A stretch of 64,000 nucleotides of DNA from Ophiura sarsii (GCA_035610835.1 CM069455.1:53734639-53798638); one strand, 5' to 3'; shown: positions 42,054 to 55,050, counted from the stretch's first letter. A program made the numbers and translations. The notes: generated from the sequence alone by a model not told the origin.

Positions 42054-42544
42054 AGGAGTGAATGCAAAATAATATTGTAATGTTTTTTATATTGATGATG
42101 TATGTATGAATTGAAAGTAAGGCCAAATATTTTTTGTTGTGTTGCCCTCATCGACTGACCCTAAAATCTTAAAAATCTGGGTCATATTTTTTTTTTAAGA
42201 TTGAAATTGTACCCAATTTGTCAAAATATTACTATTTTCTGCTTGCAATGATAAAGTTTGCTTGAATAGTATGTATTTAAGCTATTATCACATTACCGTG
42301 ACATTAGTGAAATTGACATAATGAATCCAATATGAACATATTGTGACGCATATGGGTGTTGAGAAATAAGTATTTTATCTCTTATCTATGGCACTATACT
42401 TTCAGGGGTTTAGTGCTGGCCACAAGGCGCTATCTGTAATAGCTGCCAGATGTTATCATAATTATACATTACATGTAGCAGACCCATTGATATAAACTAA
42501 AGGTAACACAGGGCAGCTATAACAGATAGGATATTTTATCACCC

Positions 42545-43225
42545 ATATTTCAGTTATGTGAAAAGGCAATATCTACAATAGCTGCCACATGTTATAAGGA
42601 TGCTATCAAGATGTGCCCTTCTGGAGACACAATCTCACTATAACGGCAGCCTTTGTAAATAGAGCTTTGTGGCACTACAACCCCTCACTTGATTACATTT
42701 TGCCTAGCAAATGATACATTGCTGGTTGTTCATATCAATTGTAGTAATATAACAGTATATAACATAACAGTTACTATACACACATTGTGTTTATTCAGGT
42801 TGGTAGATTTGTACCAGAGTCTAAACAGTCTCATTTTGTAGTAATATAACAGTATATAACATAACAGTTACTATACACACATTGTGTTTATTCAGGTTGG
42901 TAGATTTGTACCAGAGTCTAAACAGTCTCATTATGTACAGTAATGTCCCGGGGGGGTATTTCTTCACATCTTAGGTATGTGAAAAGCAATATCTATAGCT
43001 GTGCTTTAAGATGTGCCCTTCTAAAAACAAAATTTTACAAACAGCAGCCTTTGTAAATAGAGAGCTTTGTGGCACTATAACCCCTCACTCGATTACATTT
43101 TGCCTAGCAAATGATATATCGCTGGCTGTACAGGTCAATAGTAATGTAACAGTATAACAGTAACTATACACACATTGTGTTGATTCAGGTTGGTATATTT
43201 GAATCAAAGTTTAAACAGTCTTATT
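42545..43225 (+). repeat. Nested tandem duplications
   Basis: A unit running from AATATCTACAATAGCTGCCA through GCAGCCTTTGTAAATAGAG to AAACAGTCTCATT is repeated in diverged form about 420 bases on. Inside it, a stretch of about 96 bases (GTAGTAATATAACAGTATAT onward) is doubled almost perfectly at 42742-42837 and 42838-42934. Confidence 0.75.
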
Positions 43226-43769
43226 AATACACTATTGTTTAGTTGTAAACTGTCATGTAAATGTCAATTTGATTCTGATGACGGTCCTCTGTCCAAGTGT
43301 GAAATTGTGTAGTATTAATTGAATTCCAACTATCACTTTTTGTTTAAGTGTGGAATTGTGTAGTGTTGAATTCCAACCATCACTTTTTGTTTCCGCCCTA
43401 TACATAGCTTTAATTTGCGATGGAAGTTTACTGTTCCGCAAATAGTAAGGTCTGTTTTCAACACTCGAACATTTCCCGTTTAATATTTATACATATTACA
43501 TTACAAAATGAGTTTACTGGTCTGGTTACAGACCATACCACAGATAAACCACATTAAGAGGAAATCCTGGCCATTAAGATATACTGTGAATTGATTCATG
43601 TGTTTCCTTTTTGTTACACTTGGATAACTTTACAGAAATCACCACATTATAGTCATGCATGCATTGATTTGACTTGTTATTTTTAAATGCAACCATTATG
43701 GTGATAGTATTCTGTAACTAAGAAGTCAATACACAAAGTAAATATGAGATCAATTCATATTAACAAGTG

Positions 43770-43975
43770 GAGGGTTGACAACCAGAAAGACGTAACTCAC
43801 TTGTTGGTCATTGTGAAATATTGGTACCCAAAAAATAATTGTCGTCCAAAGATTTAAAGTATCAAACAGAATTACCCGTACTCAAAAATAACCATTTGAG
43901 TCAAAAGCATTATAAAACTCATTTAACTCAGAATATCCTATTTTAAGTTGAGTCTTTCTGGTTATGCCAACCCTC
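43770..43975. mobile_element. Palindromic MITE, GAGGGTTGAGCGCC family, diverged copy 3
   Basis: GAGGGTTGACAACCAGAAAGACGTAACTCA at the left end is mirrored by the right end TTGAGTCTTTCTGGTTATGC then CAACCCTC. The centre is related to 33687-33930 by position and short words only. Confidence 0.6.
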
Positions 43976-44229
43976 GAAGCGTTGAAATTATCATGTTGCA
44001 TTAATAATTTATTTTTACACTTTAGCGTAAATAAAAAAGTCAAAATATATTTATAACTTTTAACACAAGTGTGTGTAATAAACTTTCAAATCACCAATTA
44101 AAACAAGCACAATTGTTTTTAAATCGGCAAAGCACACTGTTTGGTCAAATCAAATTGTGTAATTTACAAGTGTCTAGATGTGTAAAGCAGAATTTGTTAC
44201 TATTTATTTGATTTTAAACATTACCATAC

Positions 44230-45080
44230 TAAACTGCTCACAAAAAGTATCGAAACACTTAGAAATGATCCAATACATAACGGCTCGAAAGGGTATGCAT
44301 TAATCGAAGCAAATAACCAGGGGCGGACTGGCCACTGTGGCGTTGTGGCGATCGCCACATGGGCCGCTTGGTTTTGGGCCTCTCAGGGCCGGTTACTCAA
44401 ATTTTGCGGCCGTGCGAAAATTTGTGACTGTGCGACCATTTGTGACTGTGCGAAATTTTGTGACCGTGCGAAATTTTGTGACCGTGCGAATTTTTTTGAC
44501 CCTACCCCCCCCCCCCCCCCCCCCCCCACTTACGTGAAATTCACGAGGTGACTGACTGGGAAAAAAATTGGGGCAACCTTTTACGAAAATTTACTACCGG
44601 GACGACATACTTCTGCCTGACATGGTCAAAAAGGGCCGCTTTAATAATTTTGCCACGGCCGCTTTCAGGTCCCAGTCCGCCCCTGCAAATAACCAAGTGC
44701 ATAATTTTGTTCTGCGTATTTTGACACCTCAATCATTGAGATACGATGTTGCGGAGCGGAGTTATTGTTATTTCAATGATCGTGGGTCCAGTTTCAAAAG
44801 TGACACTCATCCCTATTGAAAAGCATGAATCTGATCATTCTAAACAGTAATGCAAACCTCTTTCTATAGGATGATTGTCACTTTTGAAACTGGACCCACG
44901 ACCATTGAAATGACAATAACTCCGCTCCGCAACATCGTATCTCATCGATCGAGGTGTCAGAATACGCAGAACAAAATTATGCACTTGGTTATTAGCTTCG
45001 ATTATTAAAATGCATACCCTTTCGAGCCGTTATATATTGGATCATTTCTAAGTGTTTCGATACTTTTGGTGAGCAGTTTA
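44230..45080. mobile_element. Fold-back MITE, TAAACTGCTCAC family, copy 2, split by a hAT
   Basis: The same palindrome as 17734-18203 at high identity, with TA at both ends (44230 and 45079). A hAT element (44318-44685) interrupts its left arm. The left flank (TTTATTTGATTTTAAACATT then ACCATA) and the right flank (TATGTTAATTGTGTACATAA) are repeated side by side, without the insertion, at about 45112-45165. Confidence 0.85.
44318..44685. mobile_element. hAT-type element nested in the fold-back MITE
   Basis: CAGGGGCGGACTGGC to CCCAGTCCGCCCCTG, flanked by CAAATAAC on both sides (44310-44317 and 44686-44693). The uninterrupted host sequence at 17814-17827 carries CAAATAAC once, confirming the 8-bp duplication. 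The core shares the GTGCGAAATTTTGTGAC repeats with 32512-32850. Confidence 0.92.
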
Positions 45081-45318
45081 TATGTTAATTGTGTACATAA
45101 TTTGTTAGTAATTTATTTGATTTTAAACATTACCATATTGTATGTTAATTGTGTACATAATTTTGCAAGAACTGTTTTATATTGATTTTATATTAAGTTA
45201 AATCTACTGTAATATATATAATAATATTTTTGTAAGATAAGATTTACATATTAAAGTTCAGCAATAATTTATTATTTTAGTATTATCATTATTGTTTTAC
45301 ATCAATTGCTGTCTTGTG

Positions 45319-45710
45319 AGGTAAGGCCATTATAATTAAATGATGAGTTTCCTGTCACCTGCCCTCGTTTCGTTTTAAAAATGGCCAAAACTTTCATTAT
45401 TTTTGTTTGAATTTAAAATATTTACACAATTACATGTAGACCTTGACTTTATCAAATGTTTAATAGTCAAAATATCCTCCTAATGATTTCAGCAGGTTCT
45501 CTTAGCAGTAGGTTCTGCCTGTTTCTACTGGGCAAACTTAGCGTTTATTAGCGGTAACTTGCCCAGCAGAAACACGCTCATAATGTACAATAATAAATTG
45601 TAACCAAATAACGAACAATGAATAAATGACATAGTTGACATAGTTGCCTCATTATGAGTTGAAAGAAATGTGACAGGAAACTCAGAATCAAATTTCATTG
45701 GCCTTACCTG
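45319..45710. mobile_element. Inverted-repeat element, AGGTAAGGCC family
   Basis: AGGTAAGGCCATTATAATTA then GATGAGTTTCCTGTCAC is mirrored by GTGACAGGAAACTC...GGCCTTACCT. A lone GATGAGTTTCCTGTCAC fragment is at about 41108. Non-coding. Confidence 0.65.
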
Positions 45711-46193
45711 ACGGATTATTGGAAGGACTAAAAGATTATAGGAAGTGCTACCCTCCATTTCCTTCTATTTTTGAGCACAATATATCATGTATTTTTTTAT
45801 ATCATGTGAATAAAGTTCTATATTTCTAATAACTTATTAATTATTTATAACATTTTTGTACATGTGTTATCAGTACTTATAATGCACATGTTCCTATCGT
45901 AAATTGTAAATTGTGCATTTTTTCCCCCATTTTTTTTTTTTTGGGGGGGGGGGTTGCAAAATATGGGGGGGGGGGGGGGTCACATCCCCGCCTATGGTCA
46001 AGATCAATGCAAGTTTGACTTGAATCAGGCATTGTGAATCAAATCTAGGTTTATAGATAAGTATTATGGGATATGTAATATAAATGGGTTAAGTACACAA
46101 CATGATTTGTGTTTGTAAAAAAACCACCAACGAGACAATTTGGAATGAAAGGTTCCACATGATAGAATGAAGAACCACCTATCAACTATTTAA

Positions 46194-46413
46194 CACTTTC
46201 CAAGCGGCAGGCGCCTGCTGCAGACGACATTCCAAAATTTCACAAAATGTTTTATAAATTTCAACATTGTTGAATTTCATTATCATATTTGGAATCACCA
46301 TGTGAAATGCATTGAAATAAGTACAAATATGCCTAGTATTGTTTCAGTAAATCTTGAGATAGACTCTGAAAAATCTGTTTTGTTTATGGTAAAACCGATC
46401 CACGTGGAAAGTG
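46194..46413. mobile_element. TTAA-type MITE (CACTTTCC family), copy B
   Basis: TTAA at 46190-46193 and 46414-46417; ends CACTTTCCAAGCGGC and CCACGTGGAAAGTG. 220 bp, non-coding. Confidence 0.85.
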
Positions 46414-46831
46414 TTAAAAAAACGTTATTTCCTATTACCGAATTGCAGCTTTTCCACATTTTTAAGCCATAAAATATTTAGCTATTTTTGTACTTGAGAG
46501 TTTTGTAAAGATCAAAATGCTTGCACGTTTTTGAAGCGTATACAGAATTTCAAGGACTATTGAAAAGTTGAGCAGACTATTCTTGTTCTCAATTTGAATT
46601 AGCACAATACATCATTCATGGCTCGGTAAATTTAGAATAAATACCTCATACATAAATAAAACTAATGACTGATTATATATTATTACCTACCGAGGCTACC
46701 TTACTTACGAAAGAGGTCATTTGTCATTGTTTCTCACAAAAGTTTTAAAAAAAAGATTTGTGACTTACTGCAGATATTTGCGAAAGTGTCTTGTCTAGCA
46801 GCGGAAAACTGCTTTACAGGGCTTATCTTTA

Positions 46832-47460
46832 TAAGGCTATATTAAAGGTAGATGTTCCGATTTTCAACTTGAAGTTTTCTATTCTACATGAAAGGTCATC
46901 CTTAAAAAAGTTGTGTTCCAAAGTTTGAGTTGCATAGCTCTAATGGTTCTTATTTTAGAGGCACAAGATGCTGTGAACTGTACCCATTGAGTAGTACACA
47001 AACTATATCGGTGGTTATACCACCATTCGCGGTAATTCAACGTTATTTCATCAATTTCTCCGTAATTATACCGATTTAGGCCGTCAAATTTCAGTATGAT
47101 GATGAGAAAAATACGAGCTTTCATATGATATGAAAATCTCCGTATGTTTGAAATAATTCTGTGTTACGAAAATGTGATCGGGTCATCTACCTTTAAAAAA
47201 ATCTTTTGTCTCAACGCTCTTCAGTTTTTCAAAACTTAATGCGGAATGCGATTTTTTTTAAAGGTTTTTTTCTTTTCTTTTTTTAAATATAAAATATTGA
47301 AATTCTGTAAAAGTGACTTTTTGTATTTAAAATGATGTGATCAATGAAAATCTGAAAAATCGGTAAAATTTTTTAACAATTTTTTCTTCTTTCTAATGCG
47401 CATCAATAAACTAACGCGTGCAGGAGCTTTGAGACAAATTATTTTTTAAATTTAGCCTAA
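46832..47460. mobile_element. Fold-back element (TAAGGCTATATT ends) carrying a TTAA insertion
   Basis: The arms contain AAATCTTTTGTCTCAACGCT near the left and GAGCTTTGAGACAAATTATT at the right. The second copy at 60793-61104 has no insertion. Nested insert: 46846-47193. Confidence 0.75.
46846..47193. mobile_element. TTAA-flanked element inserted in the fold-back element
   Basis: AGGTAGATGTTCCGATTTTC at the left and GATCGGGTCATCTACCT at the right, with TTAA at 46842-46845 and 47194-47197. The empty site in the second host copy (about 60797-60810) shows GGCTATATTAAAAAAAATC with a single TTAA. Confidence 0.8.
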
Positions 47461-48433
47461 TATAATTAACTTTGGCTATACATGTAGCCTTTCCGAAGTA
47501 AAATAAAAATAGTCTGCATAATTTATACTGTATATCATACCCAGAACTCAAATGTATACATAAACTGATTTGTAATTGTAAATAATGTCAGGTCAAATTT
47601 TGCATACGGCAACAAAAAACCCACCTCTGTTCTCAACCCAACCCTGTTTTACGGGCAAACAGACCTCTCAGATAAGGTCGGTCGGTTGGGATCTGGGAAA
47701 TAAGTCCTTGGAACGCTGAGCCCATTCTTGGATAATGCGTGTATATATACATATATATTTCCAAGCTATTTGATTAATGCATATTGTCTTCTATGCTTTA
47801 ATATCTGAACACCTTAAATGAGATGTTTCCTCCTCCACACCCCCTCCCCCATCAATCAATGTTAGGACATTCTAGCAAGCTGCTGAAGCCATTGACATCC
47901 CTCAACATTGCACGGGGGAGTGGGGCTGACAGCTGGGGTTTTCTGTTAATCACAGAAAAGCGTTCCAAGTCTTTTTTCCAGGATTGAAGCTTATGTTAAA
48001 AGCCTTTTAAAGAATTGTTACGTTGATACAACACGTTTAAATTTCCCCGTATTTTATTTATATATTTATTCTTAATGCCTTAACAATTGTGCCTACGAAG
48101 ACACAGTATTATAAATTATAGATAAGTATTCCAATAAAAATGCTATATTTTATACAACTATTTATATGTAAAGTTTTGTTCTGTTTTTGAGTTGCACAGA
48201 TATTTTAAAGGTCGTTTATCTCACATTATCATTATTATTATCATTCTTTAATCCAAGGAAATCTTTGAATGTAATTAAATACAAGATAAGAGTGCAGACT
48301 TGGCTATTGGGTGCAGACTTGGCTATTACATTTGATTTAGTACACCCCACCGTAAGATATGAACTAATAAATATTAAGAACTCTGTATATTTGTATACAT
48401 GCCTTTTGGTTGGAGTAAACGATCATGGGTATA
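47461..48433. other. Gene-free spacer
   Basis: AT-rich; GGTCGGTCGGTTGGG near 47688 belongs to the CCGACCGACC group of repeats. Nothing else recognised. Confidence 0.35.
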
Positions 48434-49178
48434 TAAACTGCTCACAAAAAGTTAGGAAACTTTTTTTAATTAAGTATATTTTTATTATTTGTTCGCCTCT
48501 TGTATTATGTTGCATATCAATGGAAAGCTGAAGTGTTATGCTTTAAAATGATACCAAATGTGCAATGATGACATGTTGCTGGACTTGGCCACATTAATGA
48601 AAATGAGACAAAGTCACAAATCAAATGTGCCAAAATTAGTGAGTTTGTGTTACTGTGTGAACCAATGGCACAGGCTCTCTCCAAATCTGTTAAACGCGGC
48701 ATACTGAAAACTGCATAACGTTTACCGTGTCTCAGAAAAATGTGCAAGTTAAAGGCCTAAACCGTTCATCACTTACCTTCATGACCTTCCACCTGGAGTC
48801 ATTGTTAACCCAGTCTTGCAAATACCCAAACAATGGTTTTCTAAAGAGATGAGGGTTGGGGTGTGTGTGTTGTGCTCACTAGTGCAAATCTTTGTGTAAA
48901 CCATTCATGGTTCTCAAACATGACCGGTTTGATTATTGATCATTACCTATCGATTGTTTAGCATAGATAACGGTAATTTTGGCACATTTGATTTGTGACT
49001 TTGCCTCATTCTCATTCATGTGGCCAAGTTCAGCAACATGTTATCATTGCAAATGTGGTATAATTTTAAAGAGGAACACTTCAGCTTTCCATTGATATAT
49101 AAAATATACAACGAGGGTAATAAATAATAAAAATAAACTTGATTAAAAAAAGTTTCCCAACTTTTTGTGAGCAGTTTA
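48434..49178. mobile_element. Fold-back MITE sharing the TAAACTGCTCAC termini
   Basis: TAAACTGCTCACAAAAAGTT then AGGAAACTTT is mirrored at the right end. Arms of about 230 bases stay complementary (GGCACATTTGATTTGTGACT and its mirror) around a unique centre of about 260 bases. Termini match the 17734 and 44230 elements but the inside differs, so they probably share a transposase. Confidence 0.8.
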
Positions 49179-49187
49179 CATGGGACC

Positions 49188-49770
49188 CCAGGGAGGGCAC
49201 TCATTTATAAAAGTTGTAATCAACCGTGTAGATGCATTCTCAAAAACTACTCTTCACTCTTTCCATGCGGCTATTATATAGTTTCAGCATAATATATACA
49301 AAACAGATTTTTCAGAAACCTTTTCCAACTTTCAAAGTCTTTTCTCAAGAAAGACAGTACCAATACTAGGTATGTTTAAATTTATTTTAATGCATTTCAC
49401 ATGGTGATTCCAAATATGGTTATGAAATTTAATAATGTTGACATTTTTGAAAAAAAATTGTGAAATTTTGGAATGTCGTCTGCAGACGACTGCCGCTTGG
49501 AAAGTGTTAACACAGACAGATAATCATAAAGAAATACAAATTTGACCCTTAACAAGGATTTAGCTCGACAAATCATGCTTTAGCAAACGACATAGGACGT
49601 TAAGATGGAGTTTAGACTGAAATGAACATATGAAGTAATTGTGTGATTTTTACAATGATGACACTTGACTATTGGTCCAAGCTACCCTTCGCGCGGATTC
49701 AGGTTGAAAAATACACCCTTATTCTCTGTAATTGGTGATTTTGATACCCTTGGCCTTTTCATTCATGCAT
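49188..49770 (+). repeat. Dispersed repeat interrupted by MITE copy C; second copy 62310-62640
   Basis: CTCATTTATAAAAGTTGTAA to ATTGGTGATTTTGATACCC matches 62330-62638 in order, except that here the 49255-49506 MITE has inserted after CAAAAACTACTC. Confidence 0.75.
49255..49506. mobile_element. TTAA-type MITE (CACTTTCC family), copy C, reversed
   Basis: CACTCTTTCCATGCGGC to TGCCGCTTGGAAAGTG, with TTAA at 49507-49510; the left TTAA has decayed to TTCA. The empty site in the related repeat (about 62385-62398, ACTACCCTTAACGCAG) carries one TTAA, confirming the target. Confidence 0.8.
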
Positions 49771-50968
49771 TCATTATACCTGACTGGCCCCGGGATATGG
49801 GATGGTCAGAGCAAAGGAGGGGAGTCACATATTTCAATTTTTTGTACAAACAAAATAACAATAGACTTTAAAATTTACCAACTTTAAGAATAAAATGGAA
49901 CCATATGTTAACCTGAGGTTTCCCTCATTTTTGACAGTATTTTTAAACTGATTTTGTTTAGAAATTTAAGGTTTTAGCAATAACACTTTTCTTTTGATGT
50001 CAGTATTATTTTTGACAAGTCATATATTATACAAATATTGAATGCCTGAGCGTGTAATAGTAAAAACTATATCACAAGGTCAAATTTGGATTTTTCCATT
50101 GCACGAGGCGAAGCCGAGTGTAATGGAATAATCCAAATTGGACCGAGTGATATAGTTTTACTATTGCACAAACAAAAGGCATTCAATATTTGTTTTATAT
50201 CATGATATCACATCATTCTTGTCCAGCCATAATGATAGTAAAAACTATCACATGGTTGAAATTAGGCCTATCATGATATAAATACCAATACCATTATATA
50301 TGCCTGATTTCCGCCATGGGATAGTTTTTACTATTACATGGCTGAAAATTGATGAAAATTGTTTACTGTTGTTAAGGTCATTTTGTGAGTTACCTGCCCG
50401 ACTGGCTGGTTGAAAAAAATCTGAAATTCCAGCCCTGCTACTATCACCCTCCAAGACATGCAATATTTGTATACTATACCATGATCAACTTGAGTGTCTC
50501 CCCCTGAACCCTGTACAAATATATACAAACCACTCTATGGTTAGATCAGTTCCAAATTGGCGAGAAATATTCAGTTTTGATCTCTCTGCGTGCCAAAGTA
50601 ATCCAAGCGTACTCGCGCGACTATTATAGCCATGCATACAGGTTTTACCCCACGCCACGCACGCATATGATGCTCAGTGCTCTTGTTGCCTTCAAGTGCG
50701 CTTGCGTCCCTCTGTATTCATTCGCTGCTGTAATGAAGCTTCGCCAATTTGGATCTGATCAAACTATAGCTACTGACAGAGGGAATAAATATCATAAACG
50801 GAACAGCCCATTTGTAGACTAGCAACCAACCCGGCGGGTGAAAGGTGTTTGATAAGCGTACATTTGTGATAAGATTCCTGTTTAGTTTTAGAATCAGTAT
50901 CGCTCTAATTAGTTATGTACATACAGATACGGGATCATAATATTGTACTTTAGCATTGCCAAAGATAT

Positions 50969-51203
50969 TGAGGGTTGAGCGCCAGAAGGCTGTAACTCAA
51001 TTTTTGGGCAAATTGATATTTTTGTACAAAAATAATCCATATGACCTAGATAAAGAGGTAACTCATCAACCAATCTTAATTTGACTAAAATTAGAGTTAT
51101 AAGTTGGGTGCTACAGTGTATTGTAATGAGTCCCAAATATTTTAAAGTCAATTATCTCAAAATAGCATTTCTCGAGTTACAGCCTTTCTGGCGCTCAACC
51201 CTT
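50969..51203. mobile_element. Palindromic MITE, GAGGGTTGAGCGCC family, copy 2
   Basis: TGAGGGTTGAGCGCCAGAAG to TTTCTGGCGCTCAACCCTT; GATAT stands on both outer sides or close to it, but the duplication is not certain. Confidence 0.8.
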
Positions 51204-52882
51204 GATATAAAGGAATTTGTTTGATTTCAGAAGATAAAAATGTCAGTGAGACATTTCTTTTAGTAATAGCTGCCAGATGTTATTTTAGGTTGTTCACCTA
51301 TGGTTACAAACTTGTTATAAATTAAAATACCATGCAGCAGCCATTCCTGATAGCACATATTAATTAAACTAACCATTTCTACCCTCATTACATATTTGTG
51401 ACCCATCGCATCGAAACAGACCAGTTGTTGGAAACCTTATTTGCAGAAAAGAACAAAACATCGCTACTCTTTCAAAACCGTGTATGTTTTTCTGGCCCTT
51501 CAGCATGTATAAAGTAAAACTGCTAATGGTTATGCATAGGTCAAGTTGCTTTATACATGTTCCGGGAAAAGACAACTTTAATACAAGGTTTTGATAGATG
51601 TGATTTTGTCACTTAATAAACATGTTTAGAGCAGACCACCTAAAGGTCATACATAGGAAGTATTACTTTATACATGCTGAAGGGCTGGATGGAGATGCAA
51701 GGTTTTGAAAGTAAACCGACGAAAAGAAGATAAAGAAAAAAAAGTAAAAGGAATTCATCACCTTTCGAGCTGCATAAAATCTGCGTTTTATGTTCAAATT
51801 AAATCAGTACGGTGTCATTTTAAATCTAAAAATAGGTTTGTAAAATGAAATTAAATATCAATATTGCTTTTTGGAGACAAGTGATCTGTTTTGATTTGAT
51901 GGGTCACATTTGCATCATTTAATCCATTCAGTGAACTTTGTTTTCTGGTGTTGATAATATCATTTCAATTAGTGTTATCTTTAACCTTTGTCTGACATAC
52001 AAATACAAAGCAAACGATGTTAACTATTTTGTACAAACCAAATATTGCGTACTGTTGTTTTTGGTCGTCATTCCCAGCGTGGGTCAAGGTTTCGGAACTT
52101 TTTTGTCCAATTTGTATTTTATATTATGCCTCTCTCAAAAAAGTTCGGAACTTTTTTTTATCGCCTATGTTTCGAACCACTTGAATAATATAATGAAATA
52201 TAATGAAATATATGAAATATAGCCGATCGAAAAAAATGCCAAACTTTTTTGAAGGATTTAGAATGCAATATATGTGATGAAAGTAATAAGTGAAGAAACC
52301 TAAATATCAATGATGGAATATATGAGACAGTTGCTGCTCGTTACTCATGAAAAAGTTTGAAACTGATAAGGGGGGGGGGGGGGGGGGGTGGGGGGGGATA
52401 AAAAAATTGAAACTGATAAGGGGGGGGATAAATTTTGATTAAGTTCCCTGGCCCCTCTGAAAAAGTAGAAAATTAAATTTGTTAAGGGTGGTTAAAAAGG
52501 CTCTAGTTACAAGAATTGAGCCACCAATCCATAGGATGCATATAAATTGTCATGACAGGGGAGGGGGAGGGGCATCAATGTGGTAACCTGGAAATTGGGG
52601 TCATTTTGATAACAATTGGAGTACATATAGGTTGATATAAATCTTCATTGATCTTTTGTGTTTGTTTCTGAAAATAGTATATATTTATCATATCTATTTT
52701 TTATTAAAAATGTTGGAACATTGATGCATTAGTCTCTGGTACAATCTATTTTTGTATGTATGATTTAATGGAAGTTATCATATTGTGAACATGTCCCTTT
52801 GCAATAAAAAGAAAAATTATAATATCTATATTTGTCAAGTCTCTATGCTTTTTGTATCAACATCAATATTGTTCTGACATTA
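51204..52882. other. Gene-free spacer
   Basis: AT-rich, with small inverted words AAGGTTTCGGAACTTTTTTG / AAAAAAGTTCGGAAC near 52090-52150 and a G run near 52370-52397. No gene. Confidence 0.35.
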
Positions 52883-53078
52883 GGCCAAACAAAGAAGATA
52901 GTCTGTCTCAGAAGCCCACCGGCATTGGTATGTGAAAAAAAGTCTCTGAAGCTTGGATTAGCAACAACAACAACAAAAATCGCATACCGCAAAGCCTATT
53001 TTCTAAAAAATAATAATCGCACAGCACTTAGCTTATTTGCAAAATGTTTCTGAGACAGACTATCTTCTTTGTTTGGCC
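52883..53078. mobile_element. Element with 31-bp inverted ends, GGCCAAACAAAGAAG family
   Basis: GGCCAAACAAAGAAGATAGT then CTGTCTCAGAA is mirrored exactly at 53047-53078. 196 bp with an (AAC)n stretch; no target duplication seen. Confidence 0.75.
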
Positions 53079-54299
53079 TTGGGCAAAAATAAATAAAAAG
53101 TTTGTTTCTCGTAGGTGGTCTGAAAACCAAGATGCGAGATGCTTTTTTTATATTTTTATATTTTTTATTATTGAGGGAGGGAGGGTGGAGAAATGCAGTG
53201 GGATGACTTTCTAAAGGCAATTTTTGCCATTTACCATATGCCACGAACCCTGAAGACACAAATAATCACAGCCAGTATCCTACTGTGCCCCATCATAGTT
53301 ACTGGGCTTCCCAGAGCAGTCAGATTCAATTGTTTGTGCAAAATTTTAATCTTTTCTACAGTAATTTGTATTTAAATAACTTTTGCGATTTTATTTTTTC
53401 AAAAATGGGAATAAAAAAATGAAATGAGGTAATTTACATCGCCAAAACAAAATGCACGCAGCCTACTTGAAACAAACTTCTTCTTTTTTTTGCACCTATC
53501 ATAATAAATGAAATTGATTGAGAAAATTGTGGCACGCCCATCTTTTCCAGATTGAGATGTTGGCAGATTTAAAGTGTAAGTATAAAGAAAGAAAAGGGGA
53601 GGGAGGGGGTAGCACTCGGATATGAAAATAATTCCTGTATAAATGAATACGGTAACGACCCAAATTTCAAATTAAAAAAATGTTTCCGAACCAACCCGGG
53701 GGATCCACCCGCCCTTAGAAAAGGGTTTGGTGTTTTCATTGGATACAGGGTGTTTGTTTCAAGCAATCACATGTAAAGGATTTGGAAACACCAATTTTTG
53801 AACATGGTGGTTGCTCCCCCCCACCCCCCACAATACGGAAGATTGACAAGGAGTCCCATATACGGGAGAACTCAGGTGTGAATCCTGCCGACAGCCATTT
53901 TTCTCCTGTCATTTTTTCCCAACCCCTTAGTTACGGTTAAATTATATGTATCATTGTATGTTACAATATTACAGTGGAACCTCATTCCTAACATTGTTCA
54001 AGTCCCTATTTTACATCATAACATAAGCTAATAGCACAAATTCCTGTCAACACAAACTAAATGGAAGGGTCACAAGCACACAAGATCCCACATTATATAT
54101 AAGACATATGCAAAAATCAGATATTGAAGAAAGGAATAAAACACACTAACAAACACCATGATAACATGGTAGAGAAATGAAAATGAAAAAAAATCTTTGT
54201 CACAATTGGTTTGTAATTGCCTTTTTGATAAATAACTGGTTTAAAATGAAAGGAGAATCCCCATTAATACTCTCAAAACCACAATATTACGTACTGCAA

Positions 54300-55050
54300 C
54301 CACAAATTGATCAAATGAAAATGATTTCAAATTAAAAAATAGTTCCCCCATGACATATTTCATAAATTATTTGCTCACACCATCAGACAATTGAAAAAAC
54401 AAAACAAAAAGATTTCCCATAGTAAAAACTTGATTTTCTGGAGAAGTATAATGAAACTAAAGTGTAACAAAATTGATTAAATGAGTCAGATATTAAAATC
54501 TAGCATCACTAGATATCAATAACATAATTCCTTAAGATTAAGATTAAGATTAGAAACTAAAAGGAAAACCCACTAATGCTTCCTTCCTTATGTAAGATAG
54601 TGAAAAAGGTTTAAGTAATAACCACAAATTGATCAAATGGAAATTATTAAAAATAAAAATAGTTCCACCATGACATATCTCATAAAATATTTGCTCACTC
54701 CAGGACAATTAAAGAAAATAAATCCTATTAAAAAAACTTGAAATTATGGAGAAGTAATCATGAAATTGAAGCCCTAACCAAATAGATTGAATGAGGTATT
54801 ACTACGAGATATCAATAACAAAATTCCTTTAGGGAAAAACACACAAATTCTTCCTATAAAAGTAATAACCACAAATTGATATAATGGTCTAATTCTTATT
54901 GAAAATAAGAAATAGTTCACCCATGACATATTTCATAAAATATTTGCTCATACACCAGACAAATAAATGATTTCACATAAAAACAAAACCTTGGAATTAT
55001 AAGAGTCAACACTGAAGCCCTAACCAAACATATTGAATTGAATGAGGTAC
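54300..55050 (+). repeat. Three diverged tandem units
   Basis: Units begin ACCACAAATTGATCAAATG near 54300, 54621 and 54869. Each carries CCATGACATATTTCATAAA then ATATTTGCTCA, and then a GAAGCCCTAACCAAA-like end. Lengths vary (about 320 and 250). Confidence 0.7.

Noticed and set aside
50577..50822. Possible small protein of 81 residues
   Set aside because: Mixed composition, no domain, no splice or start context, isolated among repeats.
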